Source of the DNA: Engraulis encrasicolus
Lineage: Eukaryota; Chordata; Actinopteri; Clupeiformes; Engraulidae
DNA length: 64,000 nt
Assembly (NCBI RefSeq): GCF_034702125.1
Contig: NC_085872.1
Coordinates: forward strand, 34,447,588-34,511,587
Direction of reading: 5' to 3'
The position numbers were made by a program, and so were the translations under genes. Below, piece after piece: positions 13,621-25,077 of this stretch. Under the pieces are notes generated by a model. That model did not search any database, was not told the origin of the DNA, and saw only the letters and a program-made list of their open reading frames with translations. The first letter of the stretch is position 1. Each line of letters starts with the position of its first letter.

Positions 13621-15474
13621 TCAGTGCAGCTCAATGAAGGCCTCTAATTCCTGGGTGATCAGTCCCTTGTAGGGCAGTCTGTGCTTTTCAATGACACGTG
13701 CAGCCAGGCACTGCAGCGTGACATAGCTGAGTGGGTGTAGCGCGTGGCGCCCACTGCTCTGCTCATCCAGCAGCTCGTAGGCACTCTTGCACTGAGAGTT
13801 GGTGGCGTCGAAGTGGGCCCCTGCTCGCACCAGCAGCCCCATGATCTCAGGGCAGCCGTTGCTGGCGGCGACGTGGAGGGGTGTGTTATTGTCACAGTCG
13901 CGGGAGTCCACATCAGCGCCACACTCTAGCAGCAGCGCAGTCACGGCCACGGAAGGGAAGCGGCCGACAGGGTAGCGGCCCACAGATGTGGTGTCCTTAT
14001 CCACAGCCATGTGCAGTGGGGTGAAGCCGGCGCGCCCCCTCGGGTTGAGCTTGAGCAGTCGGTAGACCGTCTGGCGCTTGCGGTGCTCCTCCTCGGGACA
14101 GCACTCCACCTTCTCCAGCAGGAACAGCAGGTGCAGGATGATGGACAGCGCTTTGGTGAACTGGGAGGCCTCCGGGGGGTTGTCACGCTGGGCCACGGCC
14201 CTCTCCACCTCCCGCACACTCTTGGCCAGAACACTCATCAGGTCTTGGAAAGTGACTCGTGTGGCCAAGGTGCCCTTGGCACGATCCTGCAGGACAAAGG
14301 AGAAAAGCTCTGCAAACGACAAAAAACTACTGGCCGTCATCGGACTGAGGGGATCCAGGTTGCTCTGCTGCATCTCCAGGGCATACTTCCACAGGCTGAT
14401 GCAGCGCTCGAAGTTGCCGGAGTCGGCATAGACAGCTCCTCTGTATCTAATGTAGTATGATGTGTCTGGGTGTGAGGGACCAAGGATGCGCTCACGCACC
14501 AGCAATGCTTGCATTCGCATCTCATCAGGGTCAGTAATGAGAGCCTCCAGCTCCTCTGCAGAGCTCACCTCTCGGGCGCAGTCATAAGCAGGCACCGGTG
14601 GTCCAGGAGGGGGCTTCGATAGTGAGCTAGTCTTGTCTCCGGGCTGCCGCAATTCTATGGCCCGGCGCCAGTATCGCATGGCTCCCAACAGGTCACGTTT
14701 CTTGTCTACAAAGGTTGCGCCGAGCAGTTCGAGGGCATCAACACGCTCCTCCCTTGAGGCCCGTGGCTGGTGAACGAGGTACTCCACAATATTGGTGTGG
14801 CCGGTGACACTAGCGGCAAGAAGAGGGGTCATGCCATAGCCGTCTTTTTCCATTCGAGCATTACATTTCATCAGCATTTTCATAATTTCTAAGCTACCAG
14901 ACTCTGCACAATCGTGTAGGGCGGTGTTGCCCTTAACACTTTTACGATTCACATCTGCCCCCCTCTCCAAAAGGAACTTGGCTATCTCTCGGTGGCCTTT
15001 GTAGCATGAGATCATTAGGCAAGTGTGGCCATGACGGTTAGCTACCTCCATATCTGCACGATGTTCGACAAGGTATCGAACGATCTCTAAATGCCCATCA
15101 AAACAGGCAGCTCGCAGTGGAGTCGAGTTCGTCAAAGTTGTGCTATTGACAGAGGCACCATGCTTTAGGAGAGTTCTAACGACTGGCAGATGACCTGCCG
15201 CAGAAGCCGCCCACAGAGGAGGGGCGCCCTCGATCGTTTCGCCATCAAAGTTCACAGAGCCCCCCAGTTCAACATTTGCTTTACAATGTTCGACCAAATA
15301 GTCAACTACCTCCAAGTGTCCATTTCGAGAGGCGATCAACAGTGCTGTGCCTCCTTGAGTCTTCTCTTCGGTAAGCGCCTCTAACTCCTCCGGAGTTTTG
15401 TTGCTCAGCAACTTCTGGATAAGTTTCAGTTTACCATCTCTCGCCGCATTAAATACCGCAGTTTTCATGTCCAT
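13621..15474 (-). CDS. fem1a: Fem-1 homolog A, CUL2 ubiquitin-ligase substrate receptor
   Basis: This intronless 617-codon CDS encodes a FEM1 protein, a substrate receptor that joins Elongin B/C and CUL2 in a RING E3 ligase reading C-terminal degrons. Ankyrin repeats are visible at about residues 40-70, 82-111 (EGAPPLWAASAAGHL), 115-144 (STPLRAACFDGHLEIVRYLV), 148-177, 181-210 and 213-242. TPR-like helices follow (DALELLGATFVDKKRDLLGA; PDTSYYIRYRGAVYADSGNF), then C-terminal ankyrins near 480-556. A VHL box closes the protein: BC box TLQCLAARV at 586 and a Cul2 box around LPYKGLI at 600. The end EAFIELH and the lack of introns match FEM1A rather than FEM1C (ends in VSLHR) or FEM1B. At 617 residues it is shorter than human FEM1A, which carries an insert after the ankyrins. 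The start is chosen because MD-x-x-TAV is the family start and AAAATGG is a good Kozak context. Confidence 0.95.
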   Translation of the reverse strand: MDMKTAVFNAARDGKLKLIQKLLSNKTPEELEALTEEKTQGGTALLIASRNGHLEVVDYLVEHCKANVELGGSVNFDGETIEGAPPLWAASAAGHLPVVRTLLKHGASVNSTTLTNSTPLRAACFDGHLEIVRYLVEHRADMEVANRHGHTCLMISCYKGHREIAKFLLERGADVNRKSVKGNTALHDCAESGSLEIMKMLMKCNARMEKDGYGMTPLLAASVTGHTNIVEYLVHQPRASREERVDALELLGATFVDKKRDLLGAMRYWRRAIELRQPGDKTSSLSKPPPGPPVPAYDCAREVSSAEELEALITDPDEMRMQALLVRERILGPSHPDTSYYIRYRGAVYADSGNFERCISLWKYALEMQQSNLDPLSPMTASSFLSFAELFSFVLQDRAKGTLATRVTFQDLMSVLAKSVREVERAVAQRDNPPEASQFTKALSIILHLLFLLEKVECCPEEEHRKRQTVYRLLKLNPRGRAGFTPLHMAVDKDTTSVGRYPVGRFPSVAVTALLLECGADVDSRDCDNNTPLHVAASNGCPEIMGLLVRAGAHFDATNSQCKSAYELLDEQSSGRHALHPLSYVTLQCLAARVIEKHRLPYKGLITQELEAFIELH

Positions 15475-15900
15475 TTTATCTGCGTTCGACTCGCCGCTTA
15501 TCCATCAAACCCCGTACTTCGTTAAACTGCGGGGTAGCGTTTGGTTACTCAATTAAAGAGAGGAAACCTTGGCAGTGCCCCTGTCTCTTTCCTGCATTTT
15601 TCTCCCATTTAAAGGCTACTTTCAAAATGGCATCTGTGTTGTTTGACAGGTGTTTACCATTTACGCTAAGCACTATGGATATTGTAGTCTTTCATGACTG
15701 TACACTTGCCATGCTTACTGTATTTGCCATTGGCCAGAAATTCATTTCCCAGCAAGCCCGTCGTGTTTTGGTCCGGTTCCAGACGGAAGTCGCTCATCGG
15801 GTCGCGGATACTTGTAGTTATATGGATATCAACGCAGTTCAAGTCGATAACGGAGCTCACATTTAAAACTACACTCCCAGGATCCTTAGGGTGAGACATG
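15475..15900 (-). promoter_or_regulatory. Probable fem1a 5' UTR and promoter
   Basis: Sequence upstream of the fem1a start is richer in CpG than its surroundings and free of repeat termini. No TATA box is obvious. A CpG-rich, TATA-less promoter fits a widely expressed gene, but the transcription start cannot be placed. Confidence 0.35.
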
Positions 15901-16120
15901 ACGCAAGATCTGAGGATGGAATGCGTGACAGGCTTGGTACGTCAATCATCGAAAATCCTTATTTGTAATAATAATCGATTTGTTTTATTATCGATGCGCT
16001 GAAAATACGATAAATTGGTGTTACTCATTATTACTTTACATGCTAAACTATACACTGTAGGCTACTGTGCAGTAAATGACTTGGCTCTGTCCTGTTGCTT
16101 CCCCATAGTGGGGCCTAGGC

Positions 16121-16454
16121 CAGTGGCCAACCTTTTTTGGCCCGGGACCCCGTTTTGACAGCCCACATTTCTGGGGACCCCACAACCCTCTGGGGTAGGC
16201 TACACGCCAAAAATGACTGAGCTAACTTTTATGTGTGTGTATTATGTTTATTTTTAACTTTTATGTGTGTGTATATCAGAATAGGCCTACTACATAGGCC
16301 TAGTTATTATATTACATTAAACTTGGAAAAAATGAACACTTTGAAATATTTAGGCTATCAGTTTTATTTTTTCAGACTTTGACATTTCAGGTGACCCCAT
16401 TTGAATGTCAGGCAACCCCACATGGGGTCCTGAACCCAGTGTTGAAAAACACTG
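16121..16454. mobile_element. hAT-type MITE with 7/8 target duplication
   Basis: Starts CAGTGGCCAACCTTTTTTGG and ends AGTGTTGAAAAACACTG. The interior carries the CCCGGGACCCC / GGGGTCCTGAACCC inverted motif typical of a common fish hAT family. Flanks GCCTAGGC (16,113-16,120) and TCCTAGGC (16,455-16,462) differ at one base, so the insertion is old. Confidence 0.8.
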
Positions 16455-16817
16455 TCCTAGGCTAAATCAGAGATTGAGTAGGCCTATAATATTCTTGTCT
16501 CTCTGGCTAAATCAAATCCTGATCATTTCCCCCAAAAGCTTTCTTCCAGCACAAATGTTTATTCTCTTTCTCTATAGGCCAAGGCCTACAACAAATTAGC
16601 TTGAGACACGATAGCACAGAACATGGGGACACACACTCTGATCGAAATATCCAAACTGTAGCACAGACAGGCAATCAAAATTAAGGCAATCAAGACAATA
16701 ATGATAATATAATTTTATTTGCATTATAGGATTATACAATTTGTGTCATGGTTGGCTGTGTGCCACAGTGCACACACACACACACACCGTAGCTAGACCT
16801 AGGCCTATTTATCATTT

Positions 16818-18682
16818 AAAGCGGCACCGTGTAGGATGGTGGCCAGAGTAAGTATTGCAACTAGATCATTGAAACTGTGCTGCATGTTGCCAAATTTAAT
16901 AGGCCTATTTTCATGAATATTTACTAAATAATAAACTAGCCTAATATTTACTAGTATGACCAAAGTACAGTAAGTTTTGCATCAAAAAAATCTATTTCTG
17001 GTAAAATTGCAGACATGGAGAAGAACCCTCTTTTCATGTATCAAAAGTGCAATTTTCCCAGTCATAATGAATACTTAGATATTCGATGGTGGTGGTAAGT
17101 ATTCGTGAAAAATGTAACTTGTGGATGGGCAGCATGAATTTGTGAATGGGCAGCATGAAGTCTGGGGTGCGATTCTCAAAGTGCGAAGCAGCTAGTCTGT
17201 TAGCAATGTTGCATAGTAAATACTATAAAAGTTGCTAACTCTTGTGTCTCGAACGTTAGCACACAAAGTAACTACTGCTTGGAGTAATGTGCACTCTGAA
17301 GTAGTGGTGACTTTGAAAGTGAGGTGCCTCCTATCCGTATCTGGACAGTGAAGTTGAAGTACAGCTGGAGTAGATCCATTGAGTCCAGACATCACCTCAG
17401 CCACCCCAAGTAACACACAGCGCTAGTCTACTTCAGAGCGTGACTCCACCCATTAGCTAAACTTGTAGTACATATTTGACCACAAATGTGTCAATATCTT
17501 TTAATCCTGTGGTGCAAAAGCGATGAAAATCAATCGACATGCACACAAAGTGATGATACAGCTGTGAGAGTGTTCAGAACACAAATTCACGTCATGTCAT
17601 TTGTTCGTGAAAAAAAAACGTCATATCCTTGGAATCTGATGAATCCCACACTAATAATATACTTTTAGCTGTATGCCGATTGAATTGCGTCTCATTTCGA
17701 TGTGTAATTTGTGAAATATTTAGATAAGAAAGTATTGGTTTCTCCCGGAAATGCGCTGGATTACGTGTCAAGTACTTACATTTTTTTGGCGCGAATTTCA
17801 TTTCATAGCCTAGGGGTATTTACGCTTGCCTATCAATGGGAAGACGCGAGCCACGCGGGTTCGAAACCAGTGTGCAGCATGTTGACAACAACTCGTGAAA
17901 TCGTGTTTTGGACCCTACAGTGTAACACATTTTCCCTTGGCTGCACGTGTGTGTTGGTAATGCACAACATAAATTACCTATTTCTGCCAGATATTTCCAA
18001 AATTGTGGCACTGTAACCATGTGGATTCGAACCGGTGTGGCTTCTGTTTTCCCATTGGGATGCAAGCGTGAATACCACTAGGCTATGGAATGAAATCTGC
18101 GCGAAAATTTCTCAGGGATATGACACTTTAACAGACGATTTTCTGGGAGTAACCACAACTTTATTGTCCAAATATTTTACAAATTACACCTCGGAATGAA
18201 ACAAAATCCAATCGGCATGCAGATAATACTGCATTATTGGTGCATTATTGGTGTCAGATTGTAATGCCACGGCCGTGTTTTTTCACAAAGAAATTACAAG
18301 GTGTGTTGTGGAGGAAACAGCGGAGTCACGGTGTCGTGACATCCAATCAAATGTGCTGGTGGTGGTTGTACATTATTGCTTTCTACTTCACGCACTGAAT
18401 TTAGGAGGAAACAGCTGAATCATGACTCAGCAATCATGCATATCTCTTGTTGCTTCTTTGGTCACGCACTGCAATGCCAAGAAAGTAAGTAGCGGTGTGG
18501 ACTCAGGAAAGCAGCCGCACTACTTTTGGCTTACTGTGGGAATAGTAAGGTTTCGAGAAATGCACGGATTTCGCCTTGAAGTAAGTAGATAACTACAAAG
18601 TACGTCTGTAGTTCAAAGCTAACGTTCCAGAATCGCACCCCTGGAAAGAAACTGCAAAATAATTATACAGTGCACCTTTATT
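16818..18682. mobile_element. MITE split by a nested 1.48 kb element
   Basis: The left end, TTTAAAGCGGCACCGTGTAG and the following motif around 16,840, and the right end near 18,667-18,682 (ACAGTGCACCTTTAT) are the two termini of one MITE. The same family occurs in reverse at 54,080-54,410 and 54,825-55,135, where the unit is uninterrupted. Comparison with those copies places the break near GAAGTCT/TGGAAAG and shows that 17,164-18,641 is a later insertion. Confidence 0.7.
17164..18641. mobile_element. Nested palindromic element with two opposed tRNA-like modules
   Basis: Ends are GGGGTGCGATTCT and its inverse AGAATCGCACCCC. The core folds back, with arms of about 300 bp at roughly 17,640-17,930 and 17,960-18,255. 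Each arm contains a tRNA-like pol III internal promoter. On the plus strand the A-box-like TAGCCTAGGGG is at 17,806-17,816 and the B box GGTTCGAAACC at 17,858-17,868. On the minus strand TAGCCTAGTGG (18,085-18,075) is followed by GGTTCGAATCC (18,033-18,023). A-to-B spacing is about 42 bp in both. No transposase is seen. Superfamily and target duplication are not resolved. Confidence 0.65.
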
Positions 18683-19192
18683 ACAGGCTAACAGATATTT
18701 TGGACATGCACAATTATCGAGACATTATAAAACAATATCAAAAGTAGATGAAATACATGTTTTTGCTATTGTTTTTATTCTTCTTCTTAAATAGTGAGCT
18801 ACCCCATGAGCCACTATCTGCAGGCCTGCACCCTGTGCTGAGAGGTAGACTGGGTTTTGTTGTTAATGCCTATGTTCAATTCCACAACAAAATCACTAGT
18901 CTTCCACCCAGCAGTCAGAGTATCATTCCCTCTTCAAAATGTCACCATAGTTCTTCTTTCAGCTTCTGATCACTCTAGCCATAAAGACACATACCAGGCC
19001 TACGTGTGCAACACATACACTGACCTGTCTATAAGAAGACTGCCTGCTGAATCTATCATATCTTGCAACTATCACAAGTGAACAAATCTCATGCCGATCA
19101 TTTGCTAGCCTTCACATTTACAAAGTCCTCCTCATTTGAAGAGAAAAGTTCACACACTGTGGCCAATGTCACTTGATGACATATCAAGTGTG

Positions 19193-19340
19193 TGAATGTG
19201 TTCATGTTTCTGCTATAGTCCCACAGATATCTATCCCCCTCCTACACATTTATTGCTCACCTATTTTTGTAACACTTTATTTTGCTGTAGGCCTAAATGT
19301 TGAAATAACCTGTAAATGCTCAAACAGACCTATCAAATAT
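19193..19340 (+). repeat. Direct repeat unit A (partner at 21,838)
   Basis: The segment running from TGTTCATGTTTCTGCTATAG through ATCTATCCCCCTCCTAC to AAATGTTGAAAT matches 21,838-21,985 in the same orientation with small indels. The 1.08 kb element at 20,027 lies between the two. It may be a local duplication or two copies of an unnamed repeat. Confidence 0.6.
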
Positions 19341-20026
19341 TAAATGGGTTAAGTATGCTACATTTTACAACAATGTAACCCATGCATTATATTGCATGAA
19401 ACTTAATGATCTTCTCAACAGAACTGGGGAGGAAAGGAACCCTTCAAGAACGGTGGTAAATGAATGCCATAATTACCCTTCTTTGTCATCAAGGTAAAGC
19501 ATACTAGCCATAACAACCAAACACAAACATGGTCCAAGTCATCATTCTTCATCTTCAGTGTTGCAAGGGTTGATCTGGTAGCTATGCAACAGAGGTGAGA
19601 CAGCAAAAGGTGCAGGGGGCGGAGAGTGTCAATTTAACAGGAAAGAGGAGGTGGGGGAAGGGGTCTAGGAGGCTATTCCGTTGTAAAGCAACCTACCTGA
19701 CAGACAGACAGACAAACAGACAGATATAGATACGGGATAGATCACGCTGGTAGCTCACAGACGTTCCGTCGACTAGCGTCAGGGTGGCCTGGGGAGCTGT
19801 CCTTTGCCCTGGTGCTGAAAGAAGCCCACTTTGCGTGACATTCGGCATTCCGTCTTCCGCCAGAAACAAATGGACACCTGTTGCGTGAAAGTTCGGGGCA
19901 CAGCACACAGTGGGCCTCAACAAACAAAACATCACTTAACGACCTGTTGCATTTCAGGGCAGCGTCTTTATGACATATAACGCCCCTGTAAGTAACAGTT
20001 AGGCTAGGCTAGATCATTGATGGATA

Positions 20027-21102
20027 GGGTAGAATGCCCTAAAGTGGGACGATGCCTAATGTGGGACACCTTAAGGTTTAAGGGGTGTAGCTTTGCCCCA
20101 AGTTGGTAAATGTTTACAAAACTATAACCAAATAAAAGCCCTATCATCCTGTTATCATAATATCATGATTTAGTAAATGTATAGTAATTCTCCAGGGAGG
20201 GGTTACAATCAAGAAGAAGGACCCTGGGTGAAGTCCATCAAAATGGCAAATTACATAGCATTTTGGCAAATTTGTATTTAGGGTATAAATCAATTCCAAT
20301 CAAAGCAACATTGTCAATTTTTTGATAAATATGTTGGATAGGTATATGTTCATCAGAAAATAATGTGTGGTATATACAAAATAATGTTATATTTTATTTT
20401 TAAACCATATTATTAGTGTCCCACTTTAGGATAGGTGCGTCCTAAAGTGGGACACAAGATTTTCCTAATGTGGGACAGTTGTAAAAGTAGTAATTTAATC
20501 AAGTCAAACAATTACTATGAAGTCAAACACCCTGTCCACATAAGAAAATAGATATTTAAATCTATATCAAAGGTGTATTTCAGTCTTTCTGGCCTAATCT
20601 ACTGGAGCAGAGCTATCAACACAACATTTGGGTCCAAAAACAGGAAGTTCTTTCCTCAAATAGAGCTGCCATATTGAAGTGACCAATTGTGTGCAATGGG
20701 TTCAAACAGTCTCAGTCATATTTACCAATAAAAGAAAGTAAAAAATAATTCATAAAACATGCTCTAAGTGTGTAGCTGATATGTCTTAAAGAGTGACAGA
20801 TAACATTTTGAATTAATATTTTACGCAAACATGTTTTAGAGACCTTTTAATATTCACTGTCCCACATTAGGAACTCGATTGTCCCACTTTAGGGATAACC
20901 ATGGTTTTTGACCAACTTACATTGATATCTAAATTATTCGAATTAGAAACACTTAAAATGTTTTTAAAGGTTTTATTTGATTAGAGCATAACTAGAGGAT
21001 GAAAAGGGTGTAATTTGTTTGTATTAAAATGTTGTCATTAAATTTTAATAAACCACCAAAGTCGAAGTGACAAAAATTGTCCCACATTAGGGCATTCTAC
21101 CC
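20027..21102. mobile_element. 1.08 kb non-autonomous transposon with eight internal 13-mers
   Basis: Ends are GGGTAGAATGCCCTAA and the inverse TTAGGGCATTCTACCC, flanked by TA on both sides. The 13-mer CCTAA(A/T)GTGGGAC or its inverse occurs at 20,038, 20,055, 20,418(-), 20,441, 20,464, 20,859(-), 20,881(-) and 21,079(-). The copies cluster at the two ends and the middle. No coding potential is visible. The TA flank would allow Tc1/mariner, but the termini are not typical of it, so the superfamily is left open. Confidence 0.8.
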
Positions 21103-21837
21103 TAATGCATAATGCAGATATTCCAAGACAACGTGGCAGCCTATGAAACAAAAAAGTAGCAGCTCATTATGCTTGCACAAAATTCACACATTTCGAACGA
21201 CCAGCCTAACAACACCCGAAGGCAAATCAGTCAATTATAGCCTAATGAGTGTTCCGTGTTACCTAAATCGACTAAGCTTGCGTGAAGGTCGTAAAAATAG
21301 ATGCTGTTATATTATTGTCTATATTTCTGAGTTCTTCTATTGCTACTCACCGTATCATGTCAGGATCAACAGGTGACTCTCGGGCCATTTTAGCCTTTTT
21401 AAAGCTTAGCCTACGACTCATACTCCGCTGCAGCTTCCATTGAACAGATGTCAATCGTGCCATGATTCCCACCCACTTTCGATCCACGTATTATGTTCCT
21501 AACAGGAAAAACATGAATTTCTGTCTGTTTATATGTGCAAACACGACAGAGGGACGGATTATGTTAGATGACGACGCCAAGAAACAGCCAATTGAATTTC
21601 GGTTATTTCACATGGAGGTAGCCTGTATAGCCTTGGTCTAATCACCAAGGCAGATGCAAGAAGCCAACGAAGCCAACCACTTCGCCCAAATTTCTCTTAT
21701 AAATAATTAGTCTAAATGAACGGCCATTTATGCGCATGTAGGGCCTATTTAAACAAATCTGACAGAGGGGAGACATTCTGCAAAAATAATAATAATTTAA
21801 GCATATTGTTGGTGCAGGGCACTGAATTGATTTCAAG

Positions 21838-21985
21838 TCTATGTGTTCATGTTTCTGCTATATTTAGTTCCATCTATCCCCCTCCTACTCATTTATTTGC
21901 TAGCCTTTTTTTGTAACAGGTTTTTTTTTTGCTAGGCCTAAGTGTTGAAATGTAAATGTAAATGTTCAAACATGCCTACTAAATA
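21838..21985 (+). repeat. Direct repeat unit B (partner at 19,193)
   Basis: Second copy of the ATCTATCCCCCTCCTAC-containing segment, 2.65 kb from the first and in the same orientation. Confidence 0.6.
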
Positions 21986-22221
21986 TCTGCTATCTATTTG
22001 TAGCCTATTGTATATTCACAGGGTTTTATTTCTAGAAAATGAGTGGAAATGTGTTAAGTGTATGCCTAGTATAGATGATAGAAAATAGCTCCCCATTTAA
22101 ATAGGCTAAACAAGTATTCACGAACTGATCCAAATGATCAGAATCAGATGTCCTAATCAGACTAATGCAGACTGTTTTTAAAAATATTTGTGAAAGAATG
22201 GGCCGTTCGTATAGCCCCATA

Positions 22222-22363
22222 ATGCACGCCGTACCACCAATGGCACGCTGTAATAGTCATTGAAAGGTCAATTACCAGTACTGCTCTATGACAACAGAGG
22301 GCCTTTAGTAATGCACTATGACTTGGTCATTGCCATTCTGATACAAAAAAATGTATAACGCAG
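22222..22363 (+). repeat. Dispersed repeat shared with 43,157-43,303
   Basis: The segment from TGCACGCCGTACCACCA to AAAAATGTATAAC matches 43,157-43,303 in order and orientation (TGCACGCCGTAACTCCAGTG ... CAAATGTATAAC). It is a dispersed element fragment of unknown class. Confidence 0.65.
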
Positions 22364-22399
22364 TGTTTTATCGGGTTAAAAGATAAGCAAATTACAGCA

Positions 22400-23755
22400 T
22401 GAAGCTGTTTCAGTATGCCACCTGTGCAACAATTCCAGTTACATTTTCCTTGCTCCTAAGTGTTCCACAGTCAATTGTCAGTTTTATTATCAGCTTTAAT
22501 CACAGCTTTCTTATAAAATGGAAGTTTGGAAACAACAGCAACTCAATCGTGAACTGGTAGGCCAACGTAAACTGATGGAGAGGGGTCAGCGGATACGGAG
22601 AGGCATAAAGTGCAAAGAGGTCACTGACTTTTTGCGCAGTCACTTGCGCCAAACTTCAATTGCACAGAGCCAAACTTCAGGGGGCTTAGATTAGTCCAGT
22701 GCAGTATTCAGAGAGCTTCATGGAATGGGTTCAAGCTAGCCTGATTATCATCGACTTTCAAATCTCTTCGAGACTTGGTCTGACCTAACAATTCTCAAAC
22801 GGCATGGCTGACCCACCTCCCTTGGTTTGCTACTGGTTGAGGCCAGAAAAGGCTGTGCTGAAGTTTGAATCAAACATTTTCTTAGTTCCAATACAACGTC
22901 TCTGCTCTGCTCTTTGTCCCAACCACGTCACTGCTTTGAACACGCCTCCACCCAGGGCCGTCGGAGTTGCTCAAAGTTGATTGGTTCCCGACAAAGTGGG
23001 TGGAGTTCCCCAGTCCTCCGGCGCTCAGAAAGTACTTGCATTGCTCTTTTCTTGACTAATTTAGCAACGCTGAAGGTGCCGTAGCCACACACCAAGTGCA
23101 ATGCAAAGCGTCAGATGCAGTGGTATAAAGCCTCCCACTACTGAACTCTAGAGCACAGTGAGAATGGCACATTCCGGAATGCATTGTGCCGAGTGTGAAA
23201 TTCGGTGGAGGAGGACTTACTGTAGTGTGGGGTTGTTTTTCAGGAGTTGGGCCTGGGCCCCTTAGTTTCTGTGAAAGGAACTTTGAATGCTTTAGGATAC
23301 CAAAACATTTTGGACAATTCCATGCTTATGGGAACAGTTTGGAGTGGGTCCCTTCCTCTTCCTACATGACCTTACCTTGCATCAGTGCACAAAGCAAGGT
23401 CCATTAAGACATGGATGACAGACTCTGTGGATGAACTTGACTGGCCTGCAGAGTCCTGAACTCGATAGAACACCTTTGGGATGAATTAGAGCGGAGACTG
23501 AGAGCCAGGCCTTCTAGACAAATGTAGGCCTATGTGACCTCACCAAGGCACTTTTGGAAGAATGGTCAAAAATCCCTATAAAGACACTCCTCAATCTTTT
23601 GGACAGCCTACCAAGAAGAGTTAAGGCTGTAATGGCTGCAAAACGTGCACCGACATCATATTGAACCCTATGGGTTAGGAATAGAATGGCACTTAGGTAT
23701 GTGTGAGTCAAGGCAGTTTAACGAATACATTTTTGTAATGTAGTGTATGTTGTGG
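22400..23755 (+). mobile_element. Tc1-like transposon remnant, family A copy 1
   Basis: The sequence follows a common fish Tc1 family: the CCACCTGTGCAACAATTCCAG start region, the transposase segment SVKFGGGGLTVVWGCFSG at about 23,190-23,245 (glycine-rich strand before the second catalytic Asp), ACACCTTTGGGATGAATTAG (NPIEHLWDEL equivalent) at 23,469-23,488, and a tail near 23,700-23,750. Frames are broken throughout, so no transposase is made. A different repeat has inserted at about 22,733-23,070. Confidence 0.85.
22733..23070 (+). repeat. Dispersed repeat inserted in Tc1-A copy 1
   Basis: The stretch from GCCTGATTATCATCGACTTT through GGCATGGCTGACCCACCTCC to the CACGCCTCCACCC region is absent from the otherwise collinear Tc1-A copy at 28.5 kb. 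It has a reverse-orientation relative at about 50,612-50,885 and a short relative at 24,437-24,515. It is probably a MITE. The exact ends were not resolved. Confidence 0.65.
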
Positions 23756-23759
23756 TTTA

Positions 23760-24915
23760 TTTGTTTGTGTGGTGTCAAGGGGATATCAGAACATGGAGAC
23801 AAGATGCGAGTAATGTGTCACTGCAATATCATGCATCATTTTTGTTGAGCTGAGTGATTACACATCATTATAAAAGATAGTTGTTAGCTCTGGAGGTTAT
23901 GTTTTCGGTCTGTCTGTCAGCAGGATAACTCAATTTTGATTAAACTTTGTGGAGTTGTTGGAAATGACAAAAGAAACCAGTGATTAAATGTTGGTGGTGA
24001 TCAACATTACGATCCCGATCCAGGATATTTTTTTTTTTTTAAAGATTCTTTACTATTGCGGGGTGGGGCAAATTTTGACATTGCAGTTTCTAACTCCACA
24101 AAAAAATATAGCTGAAAGAGTCGAAAAAATGTGGGTGTAACATAGTCAAAATTTCTTTCAAACAGCTTCCTTGGCGGAGGTCTGCACTCTCTGAGTGCAA
24201 TTCTGGATTTCTATGCTTTATTTCTATTGTGGCCTACTATCAGATACAACTCTGTTTATATTTAAGAGGTACTTGTTTCTATAGCCTACAAATATAGGCC
24301 TACAAAAATAGGCCCACAAATAGGCCCACAAAATAGTCTTGAGTCGTCAGCTATAAGCACCTGGACCTACTTGGGACAGCTACTGTGTATGCACCTCATT
24401 CTTGGGGAAGGAAGGATGAGGGCACTCCCACCTTGCCTGATTATCATAGACTTGCAATCGCGATTCAATCCGCCGAAGGTGTTGCGTCACTAGGAGGGCG
24501 CAGCCTGGCTAACTCCCACCCTCAACAGTGTCGGCAATAGAATCTACAAACCTCTCAGGGTGCAAGTACGACTCAGCCGACCACGCTACAGAGTCCTCGG
24601 AGTCGCCACTAACCACAATCTCTGTGCTTGAGAACAAGGTTGAACTGTATGATATGAAATGCAATCTAAAAAAGAATAGGCCCAAGTAAATAAAGAACAT
24701 AGTAAAATGTATAACTAGGTTATCTAAAAGTTGACAACAGTGAATAGGGCCAACAGTATGGGGACAGTTTGAAAAGTGATTGAGTTCAACAATTGACAGA
24801 AAGCAGAAAGCTCAATATTTGGTCAATAATTGAATTGAGAGGCTGAATGCAGAACATCAGATGGCCTGTGACGCAAGGCACCTGGAGTTGTAGCCTAGTC
24901 TGTTGTTGTTTAGGG
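23760..24915. other. Unassigned non-coding sequence
   Basis: No coding exon or clear transposon ends were found apart from a short relative of the 22,733 repeat at 24,437-24,515. Confidence 0.45.
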
Positions 24916-24916
24916 T

Positions 24917-25040
24917 GAAGAAGAAGAAGAAGAAGAAGAAGAAGAAGAAGAAGAAGAAGAAGAAGAAGAAGAAGAAGAATGCTTATTATTATTATTATTA
25001 TTATTGTTATTATTGTTGTTGTTGTTGTAGTTGCGTGTTG

Positions 25041-25077
<37 letters not shown>

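Noticed and set aside
14011..14460. 149-codon plus-strand frame within fem1a.
   Set aside because: Antisense shadow of the fem1a CDS in a GC-rich region.
17806..17880. Possible functional tRNA gene.
   Set aside because: A and B boxes are present but no acceptor and anticodon stems pair convincingly; treated as tRNA-derived sequence.
19693..19935. Minus-strand open frame of about 80 codons ending at a donor-like CTGTCAG|GTAGGT.
   Set aside because: It runs into a (CTGT)n microsatellite, has no recognisable domain and no convincing acceptor or partner exon; kept only as a remote possibility.
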